A DNA stretch of 64,000 nucleotides from Morchella semilibera (taxonomy: Eukaryota; Ascomycota; Pezizomycetes; Pezizales; Morchellaceae): NCBI GenBank assembly GCA_009192285.1, contig WBVU01000003.1, positions 1,581,973 to 1,645,972 of the forward strand, given 5' to 3'. Below the pieces are notes generated by a model, which made no database searches, was not told the DNA's origin, and was given only the letters and a program-made list of their open reading frames with translations. This document shows positions 46,101 through 56,453 of this stretch, piece by piece. The position numbers and the translations under genes were made by a program. Numbering within the stretch: position 1 is the stretch's first letter; every line of letters starts with the position of its first letter.

Positions 46101-47115
46101 TTTTGTATAGGTATACCGGTAAGTTATCCTGTGTTCTATCGTGGAAAAGTGGGAAAGTTACTGGATGTAAGCGACTCGACCGATCATAGGAGGGGGCCTT
46201 TAATATCTTTTGCCGGGAATCAGGGCCACGGAACCACAAGAAATACCGTCCCAGGGTATACCAAAGAAGGAATTGTGTCCTAAGTAAGGTTGCTTTGACG
46301 GTCCGGCCCGCCTTAATTCTCAAAAAGAGCTACAGACGGCGCTATCTCTAGCCCTTACCCTTCCCGGCGATCTTGGGCCAGTTTTGAACCCACCCAGGGT
46401 CCAGTACTTAAAGTATGTAAAGTCCCTATCCAAAAGTTTCCGTGAAAGGGCCAACTACCACACAAACCAGGTGGAACCAGGTTCCAAGTGTAGAGCCACA
46501 ACACAGTTAATTATAACGATGAACAGAGGTAAAATATTACCCTTGGAAGAAGCCCTTTGCACATTTTTGAATTAGTAAAAAGAAGTGGGTAAGGTGTAAT
46601 AAAATATTTTAGTGGAGAACCCGTTGCTAGGTAGATTTGTATGGGTTTCGCCACTCAACTGCTTTCACGAAAACTTTTGGGTAGGCGCTTTACCTACATG
46701 TATGTAGTTTGCGCAGTTAGAACCAGAGTCCCCTTTTCTCTTTTTTTAAGCAGGCCTAGTATCAAGCATCCAAATGCGGCTCTTGACCTGCGACCTCAAC
46801 AAAAAGGAGGCAAAGAATAGTCGAATTACATGTAGTACAGAACGATGATTTTCTTTCCCGGTAGGTACATGTATATTACATGTATGTACCGAGTGTTGAG
46901 GGCAAATACGAAGAACCTGATAAGAGAATCTTGCTGTGAAATAGGTGTGTTTATCTTATCAGATTCTCGGTATCTATGGTTAACCCCCGGTACCTACATG
47001 TATCTATTCCCTTGTTTAAAAGGTTCGTTATTATATAGAAAGACCAAAGTGACACAAATTATTATCTATTCCATCCAGCACATAATTTGGCCATGGTCGA
47101 CCTATCAACCTCCGG

Positions 47116-47143
47116 ATTAGAGACTTTGCGCAAAGTCTCTAAT
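47116..47143. repeat. 28-nt perfect palindrome sharing the MITE core
   Basis: A perfect palindrome built of ATTAGAGACTTTGC and its complement. Its centre TTTGCGCAAA and outer ATTAG...CTAAT match the ends of the MITE at 44513-44638. It may be two terminal repeats fused after loss of the interior. Confidence 0.6.
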
Positions 47144-47670
47144 AACATGATGCATCCTCCCCAAACCTAGCAACACTAAGGAAGCTCTCTAATAATCGAT
47201 ATTCACCAACCCCAAACCCTTTCAAGATATTTGTTGTCGCTATTAGATCATTGATTGTATATATGCAGCCCATATTGTGTGGGGGCGCCGCGACGGTGTT
47301 CTAAGAGATATCTCAGCAGCTGATGGGGAAGCGGGGTGCATAAGAAACGCCGAGAAAAAAAGTCGCCAGACTTACATGCTACTAGTACCTAGCAATTATC
47401 ACACTCCACTCCTAGTATCTAGATCTATCTACCTAGGCCCTCCGAGGCCATCGGGTTGTTTTTTCCTGCTTCGCCGATATTCACAGCCCCTTAATGATAC
47501 TGGTATCATCAGTTTATAATCCATGGTGCTAGTAGACTACTATACTAGGTTTATAGTTTCTTTCTTTCGGCGGAGTTATAATTACTCCGGCCCCGGCCCC
47601 AGTACTTTATACTTTCTCAAGTTTTTCCATGAAAACGATTAATGCGATTAAGAACTTCATTAAACACTAA

Positions 47671-48011
47671 GGGCCCGTTCGGACAGTCTGATAATCACGA
47701 TAATCCGACGGATTATAGAGTCTTGGATTATTACAATAAGTAGAGGTGTTCGGGGGAATGAATAATCTATATTCTCTAACTTCTGCTTATTCAAATAATC
47801 TGCCAAGAAAATAATTAGCTCGAGAGGTGATTATTTTTCTCTTCCTTCTTCTCCTCAACTACAGCGAGCTTCTCAACTGTGAAACCGTCACATTGCGACG
47901 ATGTACTGATAGATTATCCTCAGGTTCTGCTTATTTGAATTATTTCACTCATTGATAATCGACACTTTGGAATAATCCAACAATATAATCCGTACCGGTC
48001 CGAACGGGCCC
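47671..48011. mobile_element. PIF/Harbinger-like MITE, TSD TAA
   Basis: The 341-bp element has the 14-bp perfect terminal inverted repeat GGGCCCGTTCGGAC at both ends and an exact TAA duplication (47668-47670 and 48012-48014). GGGCCCGTT ends with a TWA target duplication are typical of PIF/Harbinger non-autonomous elements. The interior is AT-rich, with repeated ATAATC and GGATTAT motifs in subterminal positions; no ORF. Confidence 0.85.
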
Positions 48012-48734
48012 TAAGTATCTGCATGCACTTATTTACATGCCTTCAACTACGCCTACATAGTGTGAAAGAAACTGGTTAAACCAGTGCAACGGCGGCCTGT
48101 GGCCGAGTTTGTTCAGTACTTTTTGCTGGATACAGGACCTAGCCATCTGGTCAATTTATGAAATTTTAGGTCGATAAGATCGTGTACGTTACAGCCCACA
48201 TGTATCACCCTTAAGCTTGTTCGTCGAACTATAAATTGATATTATACATACATAAACACTATAAAGTATTTTGGGTAAGAAACTCTATTTAGCCAATTAT
48301 TACCGTCATTCTACATCACGTGACAAGCTCCAGCGGTACCGCATCACATATCCCTTGATTGCCCAAATGGGTGTGCGTTAAGGTTACGATAAGCTTAATC
48401 TCATATCAAGGCCCGGCTAGAACTCTTGGCGCTATTGCGTCTCCGAAAACGGAAAAGAGCAGGAAAAGCTCCGAATCGTATCACGTCACCCGCGCGTTAA
48501 CGTTCGGTACTTTATCGTGATCGCCGCGGATCATCCCTTGGCTTTCGAATTGCGTTCATGCATGGACGGACATTAGTAATGCTTGAATTTGTTCTTGATC
48601 AGCAATGCGAGCCAGTCAAGATGATGCTCCCCCGCTTTTAGACGTTTATAAGAGTTGTAGGACATCATCTTAGGGTCAATTTACGCAACTGCATACCAAA
48701 TCCCTCCTCACAAAATATCAAGATCGTATCAACA

Positions 48735-51247
48735 ATGTCACTTCCACTATTCAAAGAACTCACCGCCCCCAATGGCAAGAAGTTCAATCAACCACTTGGT
48801 AATATTTCGGTTCTGATTTCTTGAACACTGTTAACGCTACCCTAGGGCTTTTCATCAACAATGAATTTGTTAAGTCACAGTCTGGCGAGACTATTTCAAC
48901 GATCAGCCCAACGTATTTTTACCCTCATCTTTCAAATAACTAACTGCTCTTTTACTAATTGGTCTAAGGGACGAAACGGAGATTACTAATGTCTACGCCG
49001 CAGATGCCGCAGATGTAAATATCGCTGTGAAGGCTGCTCGTGCAGCTTTCTTAAACCCAACCTGGTGTGATATATCACCATCAGAGCGTGGGCAGCTACT
49101 CTACAACCTCGCCGATTTGATTCAGAAACACGAGGAGCAACTGGCCACGATTGAGACTTGGGATATGGGAAAGCCATATTCTGTTGCAAAGGCAGAGGAT
49201 CTTGCGGAGAGCATTAGCGTATTCAAGTAAGTTTTCATTCATAAAGATAACGAACCTATAGGTTCCCGGTCTAGCTAAGTAAACTTGAAGGTATTATGCT
49301 GGTTGGGCCGATAAAGTCGAAGGACGCACTATCGATACTGGTCCAAACAAGCTTGCGTACACTCTGCATCAACCGGTTGGGGTTTGGTACGTAATTCTAA
49401 GTTCTCAGATAAACAAGTGCTAACCCATGCTTAAATAATCAGCGGACAAAGTAAGACCCCACTTGGCTCGATTTAAAAAAAAAAATGCTAACTAGAAAGT
49501 CATTCCTTGGAATTATCCTTTGATGGTAAAACCCTACGGTTTTTATACAATTATATGAGCTCTATAATAATCAATTGATAAGATGGCTGCTTGGAAGCTG
49601 GCACCAGCACTTGCCTGTGGAAATACGGTTGTTCTTAAATCAGCAGAACAAACCCCACTTTCTGCTCTTTACCTTGCACAACTCGTCAAAGAGGCCGGAT
49701 TCCCTCCAGGCGTTGTTAACATACTCACCGGGTATGGCAAAATAGCTGGTGCAGCCATTGCCGGGCATGAAGATATTGATAAAATTGCCTTCACTGGCTC
49801 CACGGCAACTGCTAGGCATATAATGAAGGCTGCTAGTGTAAATTTGAAGAATATGTTTGTACCCCATGGTCCTATAGAGCTAATCTGCCCCCCACCCCCA
49901 GGAAAAAAAAAAAAAGAGCCTCCCCACAAACCAAACTAACATTCGTAATCCTCTTGCAGCACGTTGGAGACTGGAGGAAAAAGCCCTTTGATCGTTTTTG
50001 AAGATGCGGATTTGGAACAAGCTGTAAAATGGGGGCATGTTGGTATCATGCACAACATGGGCCAGGTTTGCACAGCTACTTCTAGAATTCTGGTCCACGA
50101 GAGGGTTTACAGTAAGGTAAATTCGTCATCTTTGGACCTACGTCAACATACCGCATTCTAACTACGGCTTAAGTTCATCGAAGAATTCAAAGAATTAACC
50201 GCAAAAGTCTCCGTTGTTGGAGACCCGTTCTCCGAAAAAACTTTCCAGGGGCCGCAAGTCTCTAAGCAGCAACATGAACGTATTATGGAATACATTGAGC
50301 ACGGAAAGGCTGAGGGTGCTACTCTTATAGCTGGGGGGGCACCTCATGGAGAGAAGGGATTCTTTGTGGCCCCGACAATTTTTGCTGACGTGAAGGCCCA
50401 TCATAAAATCAATCAGGAAGAAGTCTTTGGTCCCTTCGTCGTTATTGACAAGTTCAGCACTCAAGAAGAAGCTATTTCGAGAGCGAATGGTACACAATAC
50501 GGTTTAGGGGCATCGATCTTCACAAAAGATATTACAAGAGCACATAGGGTTGCTGCAAAGCTTGATGCTGGGATGGTTTGGATCAATAGGTGATATATAT
50601 GAAAACACATTACTACATTCGTAAATCACTAACAAATTTACGGCATAGCTCTAACGATAGTCACTATGCTATACCGTTTGGGTATGTATCAATTTTAATT
50701 ATCTTCTCTTCTCCCCAAACTCCGGGACATTCTTCGCCGGAAAACAGTCTCGCTATTGGGTAGGATGGCGGGCGTAGGTCTCCCATCAACTTGGTTCTGC
50801 GTTTCAGATACCGTCGTCGTGCGGTACGTCCAATTGGGCCAACCGGTTTATTTAGGTCATGTCCACGAAGAATAAGGGACCACGCACAAAATATGCTCTG
50901 CGGATACTCCCGCGCCGCTTTTCGTTGCGCCATCTGCAGTAAAAGCGACTGATTGCTAAATCCCGGGGTTGCTGAACTTGCGCCTGCCTGTAACAGCACT
51001 TTATTTGAATCATAATGTCGCACTGCGTTGCCGTAAGCGGATCATACTGACTGACGTTGGAATAATAGAGGTGTCAAGCAATCTGGTATTGGCAGAGAAC
51101 TCGGACAGTACGCTTTATCAGCTTACACAAATGCCAAAGCGGTGCATGGTGAGTTGTATTCAGTCTCGACGCTTTCAATCTCCGGAGGTTCTCCGCGGTG
51201 GTTTTCAATGCTGATCCACAAAAGTGAACCTGGGAACCGTGCTCTAG
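48735..51247 (+). CDS. NAD(P)-dependent aldehyde dehydrogenase
   Basis: Twelve exons: 48735..48798, 48846..48912, 48969..49226, 49291..49386, 49443..49450, 49500..49525, 49583..49854, 49960..50116, 50174..50589, 50649..50681, 51069..51148, 51225..51247, giving 499 aa, the usual cytosolic/mitochondrial ALDH length. Catalytic features are IIPWNYPLM (N169), [10 protein letters not shown] with the general base E267, and GQVCTATSR with nucleophile C301. [29 protein letters not shown] and the ending KAVHVNLGTVL are standard. Exon 5 is an 8-nt microexon that supplies the split codons of CGQ; exon 12 is 23 nt. Six of the 11 introns end in AAG. Intron 10 is 387 nt, far longer than the others. Without an N-terminal presequence it is probably cytosolic. 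It oxidises aldehydes such as acetaldehyde to the acid. Confidence 0.93.
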
Positions 51248-54200
51248 GAGAAAACCATTATTGTCTATCCGGAATGACACAGACTTTGGACAAGCTGCTC
51301 TTCGTCGTTCTGTTGAGTGGGGGTCACAATCGTGGGATGAAAGCCTGGGAAGTTTCAATTGTTTGTCACTACTCTGATGAATATAGAAATTTTACATAAA
51401 AAGAATCCTAAACAGCGCTTTGTTTTTCCAGACTTCGTATTTCCCCGCGATCTACTAGTAGAGATGTGTGTGTGTGCAGTAAGTAACAAGGAAACCCACA
51501 AGGCATGGTTGACGTCCGTTTACGTTATTGATGGAGCAGTTCGTGACGAGATGTTGACGATGTGGGCTATCACATCCAACTAGAGGCATACAATAAGTGG
51601 AGGGTTGCTAACTAGTACACTTGGTATTTAGTAGTATGTACATAGAAAATCACAACATCATATTACTTCTAATTATTACTCTAATTTTTCTGAATAGGTC
51701 CCTTGGTTGGTGATGCAGGTAGGTTCTCGTCTCGCTATGATCTCATTTATACCTTACCAGTAGCGCTGACAATAACAGCGGTTAGATTTGTGAACAACTG
51801 AACTGGCCAAGCATGCACCGTGTCATTGACTGCTCTGTCTTGGCATACAACGGACTTCATGCACCAACGCCGCGAGAAATCTGATCACTGAATGGGAGAA
51901 CGATCCACGTGAACTGGTATTTAGATTCCGCATCACAGATGCAACTCAATATGCGGAATTGTCAAGATTTAATATGGGATGGCAAATCATCTGTAAGAAA
52001 ACAAAAACGCCAGAGAATATTGTACGGGACAGTAAGGAACCCGGGGTATTGAGTCCGGCATATCGAGTTGCGACTGTACACACTGTACACTGTAAGTACA
52101 GCACGGAATCCGCATCGGCAACACTACCTACAGGCAGTACAACCGCAGGTACGTAGAAGCGCCCTAGAAGTTGGGCTCCGTTGCCCGGTGTCGCTGAACT
52201 TCTTTTATTTTCTTTTTCCTCCAGGTGTTCTAATGTAGACGGCATGGGGGGTCACCTTTTTATGGGAACGAGCTCTACAGGGATCCTATTACCCCGCGTG
52301 TTCGCTCATTCTGTCTGCCTGATTTCGAATCGTTGATATGAGACTTGAGCACAGTGCGCTCATGCCATCCTAATTTTTCTTTTCTTATTTTGCTGCCTAC
52401 TTTACTTGGCTGGAAAACTTGCGCTTTAACTTCATCCCGCATCTTCTTGCCGGAATTCTATTTAGTTTGCTATACGGCAGGAGCATAGGTATTCTTGTCT
52501 CGGAAGTATTACTACAATCATCATTATGGAACATCCATGGTGCTTTGACGATCTGATAGACATGTAGTTTAGCCAAGTATTCCAGTCTGACCCAAGATTT
52601 ATTTTCCTTTCTTTTTCTTTTCTTTCCGGGTACCCACAGAGCAAGTCAGAATCGTGCAGTTGTGTCTTCTGATAACGACTTCTCATGTCGTCTTAACTAG
52701 TCAACTTTATACTCAAGTCCTGTGCCCAGAAGGCGTACTAAAAGCCGGGTACGCTGTTTCGGGCACACGACATCCGTCTTGAAAAACCAAATAATTCCTG
52801 CTGTTGGCCACATAATTGCCCAAGTGACAACCTGTTCCAACTCATAGCCAATTATAATTATTTTAATACCCATCAGAGGCGGTAGAAAAGAAAGGGGAAA
52901 AAGTACCCTAGCGGAGAAAATTATAGGCAGGTGGAGCATCAGCGAGCACTGTTCAGGAGGACAATGCTTGAGCTAGAATTAGAAGTTAGAGCTACTAGAG
53001 CTAGAGCTAGAGCTAGAACCCTATCGTATGTACATACATGTATGTACCGTTCCGTTTGCAACTGGTCATAGCCAGCAAGGTTGCCTCGCTTGCTTGCCAA
53101 CGGGCTGTCAACTCAATTCACAATCCCTCCCTCCCTTAGGGACAGCCGTGCAGCTGTGCGTCATGCAAGGCATATCAACCTTAAACTTGCCTTGTAGTTG
53201 ACCCACCTATCGATTTACCTTTTTATCCAGTCCAGTTAACAGCGTGGAAATGGATAGGGAATAGGCATGGGCGGTCCGGCGTCCAATAGCTTTTACCAGA
53301 TCCTTGAACGCTGCTACCGTTAACGAAGTAACTTATGGGGGGTGGCTTCTCCAGTTTCTCCTCGGCATTCAGGCACAAAACGTTGTGGAGCTGAATGGCT
53401 GGCTGGGTGGGACGTGGGGTTGGTGTGCAAGTAGGATGTGTGGTGTAGGACCTATCTCGTAGATGCAATAATATGGAGAAGGGTCCACTTATAATCGGTA
53501 GAAACTGGCTTGTGCAGTACGCAACGCTGTACTTCTGGGCGCAAAGGAAAAGTCTCAGACATACAGGTATGCTGGCTTACTCGCAACTTCATAGCGTTTC
53601 TGAACACAACCGCTATTGCATGTAATACAAAAAATGTAGTCTTGAGTAGACGCAACGCTGCAACGTATGAACACCTATGTAGCTATCGATACCTACATTT
53701 ATGTACCTTGTACTTAACCTTCTGTAGCCTGTAGGTACTACATGTACTGTTACTATTCTACTCGTAGTGGGTTTTTCATGCCTACTACGGCTACATGTAC
53801 TACTTGTTGCCGGTCGCGAGTTACTGCCACAACCCGACGATGCATATAACCTGCCTACTATATACATCACCTACCGCAAAAACTCAAAAATTGGCTATCT
53901 CCGGCCAGGGATTATCGGCTTGACGATTGGCTGAATAATGTAGATCTTGTCTGCCAATAGTAATTTTGATCTCATATGCACAGCCGTACTAATCTGCCAT
54001 ATTTACAAGTGGGTTCCCCCGAGTTTAATATCGATTTTCATGAGTAAGACATTATTATTAGATCAGCCGTCTGCAAGGAAATGTGGGGGATTAACACCAC
54101 CACCGCGTTTTGTGGCAGTGACAGTGCACGAACTACAAATAAATATGAGCCGAACATTTCTTTTTTTCTTTCTCCGAACATCCCATCCTTTTTATTTCGA

Positions 54201-55023
54201 TTGTGAAATCGACCGGTGATACTTGTCTCTATTACACATGCTAATCAATTGCGGACGGAGCTAGGGGATGACAATGTTGTTCATGGCTGTTACGTATATG
54301 AGATCGTTCGTGATCTTGCATGTAAAACTACATGTAGGCTCTGGTTTGTGGTGGGTATTGCGATCCGGATGTCATCCATGCGTGCTTAGATCTCCAAATC
54401 ATCGGAACCAAGTACATCTCATGATTCCTCTCTTCCGCTCTTGCGTTCTGTTCTACATCCCATCTACTCTAATCTCGGGACATTGTTCCTTAAGTCCGGT
54501 CTTAGTCCCATAGACCTATGGTTTCGAAAAGGATTGTTTATCAATATCGCAGTTTTGTGTGCGCATACATCACCATAGGTAATGGTACGGTGGTAGATAC
54601 ATGTACATGTAGTTCAGGCAGTTCTCAGAAGGCTGTTATCTGATGACTGACCCCGTCCCCAAAGCCTGAGTATGAAATTTTCCTGGTTTATCGGCCCGAG
54701 GAACCGAAAATGCCAGAATAGGCGTTCCCTATTTGTGTCGCTTTACCGCAACGCGGGGTTACATTTTTCCTTGAACTGTCCTCCATTTGTGTTAACATAC
54801 ATCTAAATCGAAACTCGAGCGGGTTTGATAAATTGTATTACTACAAACGGCACGCCCATTCTGCCTGTACAGAAAAACGGAGACGAATAACTTTTAACTG
54901 AATTCATTTATAAATCAGCGGCTCCTCCGAGATACTTGACTCGCAAGTAAACAGCATCACCCTAACAACAGCTACCTAAAATACTAATACCCGCACGAGG
55001 ACACCAACATCATATCACCCAGA
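51248..55023. other. Intergenic 3.8 kb, with unassigned protein-like remnants
   Basis: Two stretches look protein-like but cannot be assigned or joined. One is 51407-51583 (+), with FVFPDFVFPRDLLVEM and AWLTSVYVIDGAVRDEMLTM before a stop. The other is about 51860-52157 (+), with LITEWENDPRELVFRFRITD and FNMGWQIICKKTKTPENIV. They may belong to one decayed or heavily spliced gene. The rest (52.3-55.0 kb) is AT-rich with many TACATGTA and AGCTAGAGCTAGA repeats (about 52985-53016) and no gene. Confidence 0.35.
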
Positions 55024-56453
55024 ATGACAGAAATTGAAACCTATAAAATCTCTGAGGTAAGTAACCCGATGTCGCCCATCTTTCCAGTTGCCTAAAGGAG
55101 CACGCCCTAACGGGAAAACTTGGGGGAATCTCGTTAGCCCTACCTCCGCATCGAGTGTGCCTTAGGAGAAGGGCCGTATTATGAAGAGACCACAGGAGAG
55201 CTACGCTTTGTCGATATTATCAAGAAGGAAATCCACTCTGTGGATATTGCTAAAGGACCAAACTCCCACAAGGTGACAAAACTGGAACATTCGGTCGGGT
55301 ATGTGCAGGGATTACATTCGAACATTCTATAACTACATATATATTGCTGACGTTGTTGATGTGGGGTGTTTTCCGTAGTATAACTGCGGATATTGAAGGG
55401 CATGACGGAGAGTATATAGTTGCTGCCAAATTAGGGTTTGCAATCTTCAATAAATCGACCGGCCAACTGCGATATATCAAGGAGGTCTACGATGACCCCA
55501 CGACCGCTGAGAGGTTCGCTTCCTAAAACCCTACGTAGCGAGATTACTGTAACACCCATGACCTAAATTTATTGACTGTTGAAGCATAGAATGAGGTTCG
55601 AATCTCCGGCCGTTTGACGTATAACGGTCTTTCTAAACTGGACGGAAACTTATTACACGTGAACAGGTTCAACGACGGAAATATTGATTCAAAAGGCCGT
55701 TTCTGGGCAGGCACTATGTACGAGTGAGTAATGAGACAATCCCAATCATGTTTCCGAATTCGACTGACTCCTCCGAACCTGCCGCGTAGTTTCCACTCTG
55801 GAGAACCACAACCAGAAGGTAGTCCGCGGTTCATCTCATTCCCTCATAATAACTGCCGAATGGCATGGTGACCGAGTCCAAATGATAGGATGTGTATTTC
55901 GCCTGGATCCCGATTTGACGTTACACCGAATGATTGAAAATGTTTGCATACCAAATGGCATGGGTTGTAAGATCACCTAATTATACACCAATATAAAGAG
56001 ATACTAAAGTAGTTGGCAGGGAGTCCTGACGATCAAACGTTCTATTTTACGGACTCGCCGTCGAAGAGTATCGTGGCTTATGATTTCGACCCCGAGAGTG
56101 GAAACATCTCAAATAAACGTACTTTCTTCACTCTAGACGATGGGGACGCCGTCCCAGATGGTTGCACCGTAGATTCGGAAGGTTACCTTTGGGTTGCGAT
56201 CCATGAAGGCAGCCGCGTTATACGCGTTTCCCCAGAAGGCAAACAGGTTGCCGAGGTTAGAATGGATGCCTGGAAGATAACCTGCCCGATATTTGGGGGC
56301 CCTAATAATGACGAGCTTTTTATCACATCGGCTGGCGTGTGCTCCGACGACCCGAAGCCGGAAGGGTGTAAGGACAATGGGGCTGTATTTCGGTTCAAGA
56401 CATCCACGACAGGGCTGCCGTCAAACAAATTTGTTTTGTCCGCAAAGCCTTAG
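55024..56453 (+). CDS. SMP-30/gluconolactonase (regucalcin-like)
   Basis: Eight exons: 55024..55056, 55138..55298, 55379..55513, 55590..55595, 55667..55723, 55790..55818, 55889..55966, 56020..56453, giving 299 aa. The beta-propeller landmarks are in order: PYLRIECALGEGPYYEETTG, LRFVDIIKKEIHSVDI, TADIEGHDG, RMRFNDGNIDSKGRFWAGTM, FRLDPDLTLHRMIENVCIPN, GMGWSPDDQTFYFTDSP, VPDGCTVDSEGYLWVAIHEG. The metal ligands expected in SMP-30 are present: Glu of LGEGP, Asn of IPNGMGW and Asp of PDGCTVDSEG. The fourth exon is only 6 nt (AATGAG) and restores the conserved ERMRFNDG. The likely activity is a lactonase acting on sugar lactones. The C-terminus stops at FVLSAKP, close to family length. Confidence 0.92.

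Larger units (their letters stand above)
46101..48734. other. Intergenic 2.6 kb with MITEs and palindromes
   Basis: No gene seen. It holds a cluster of five TACATGTA palindromes (46.69-46.99 kb), a 28-nt perfect palindrome (47116-47143) and a 341-bp MITE (47671-48011). The last 450 bp upstream of the aldehyde dehydrogenase contain TCACGTGA (about 48315) and a CACGTCA site (about 48481), possible bZIP/bHLH sites. Confidence 0.5.

Noticed and set aside
55590-55610. tRNA T-arm-like string GGTTCGAATCTCC
   Set aside because: No acceptor stem, anticodon arm or D-loop fits around it; it spans an SMP-30 microexon and the following intron.
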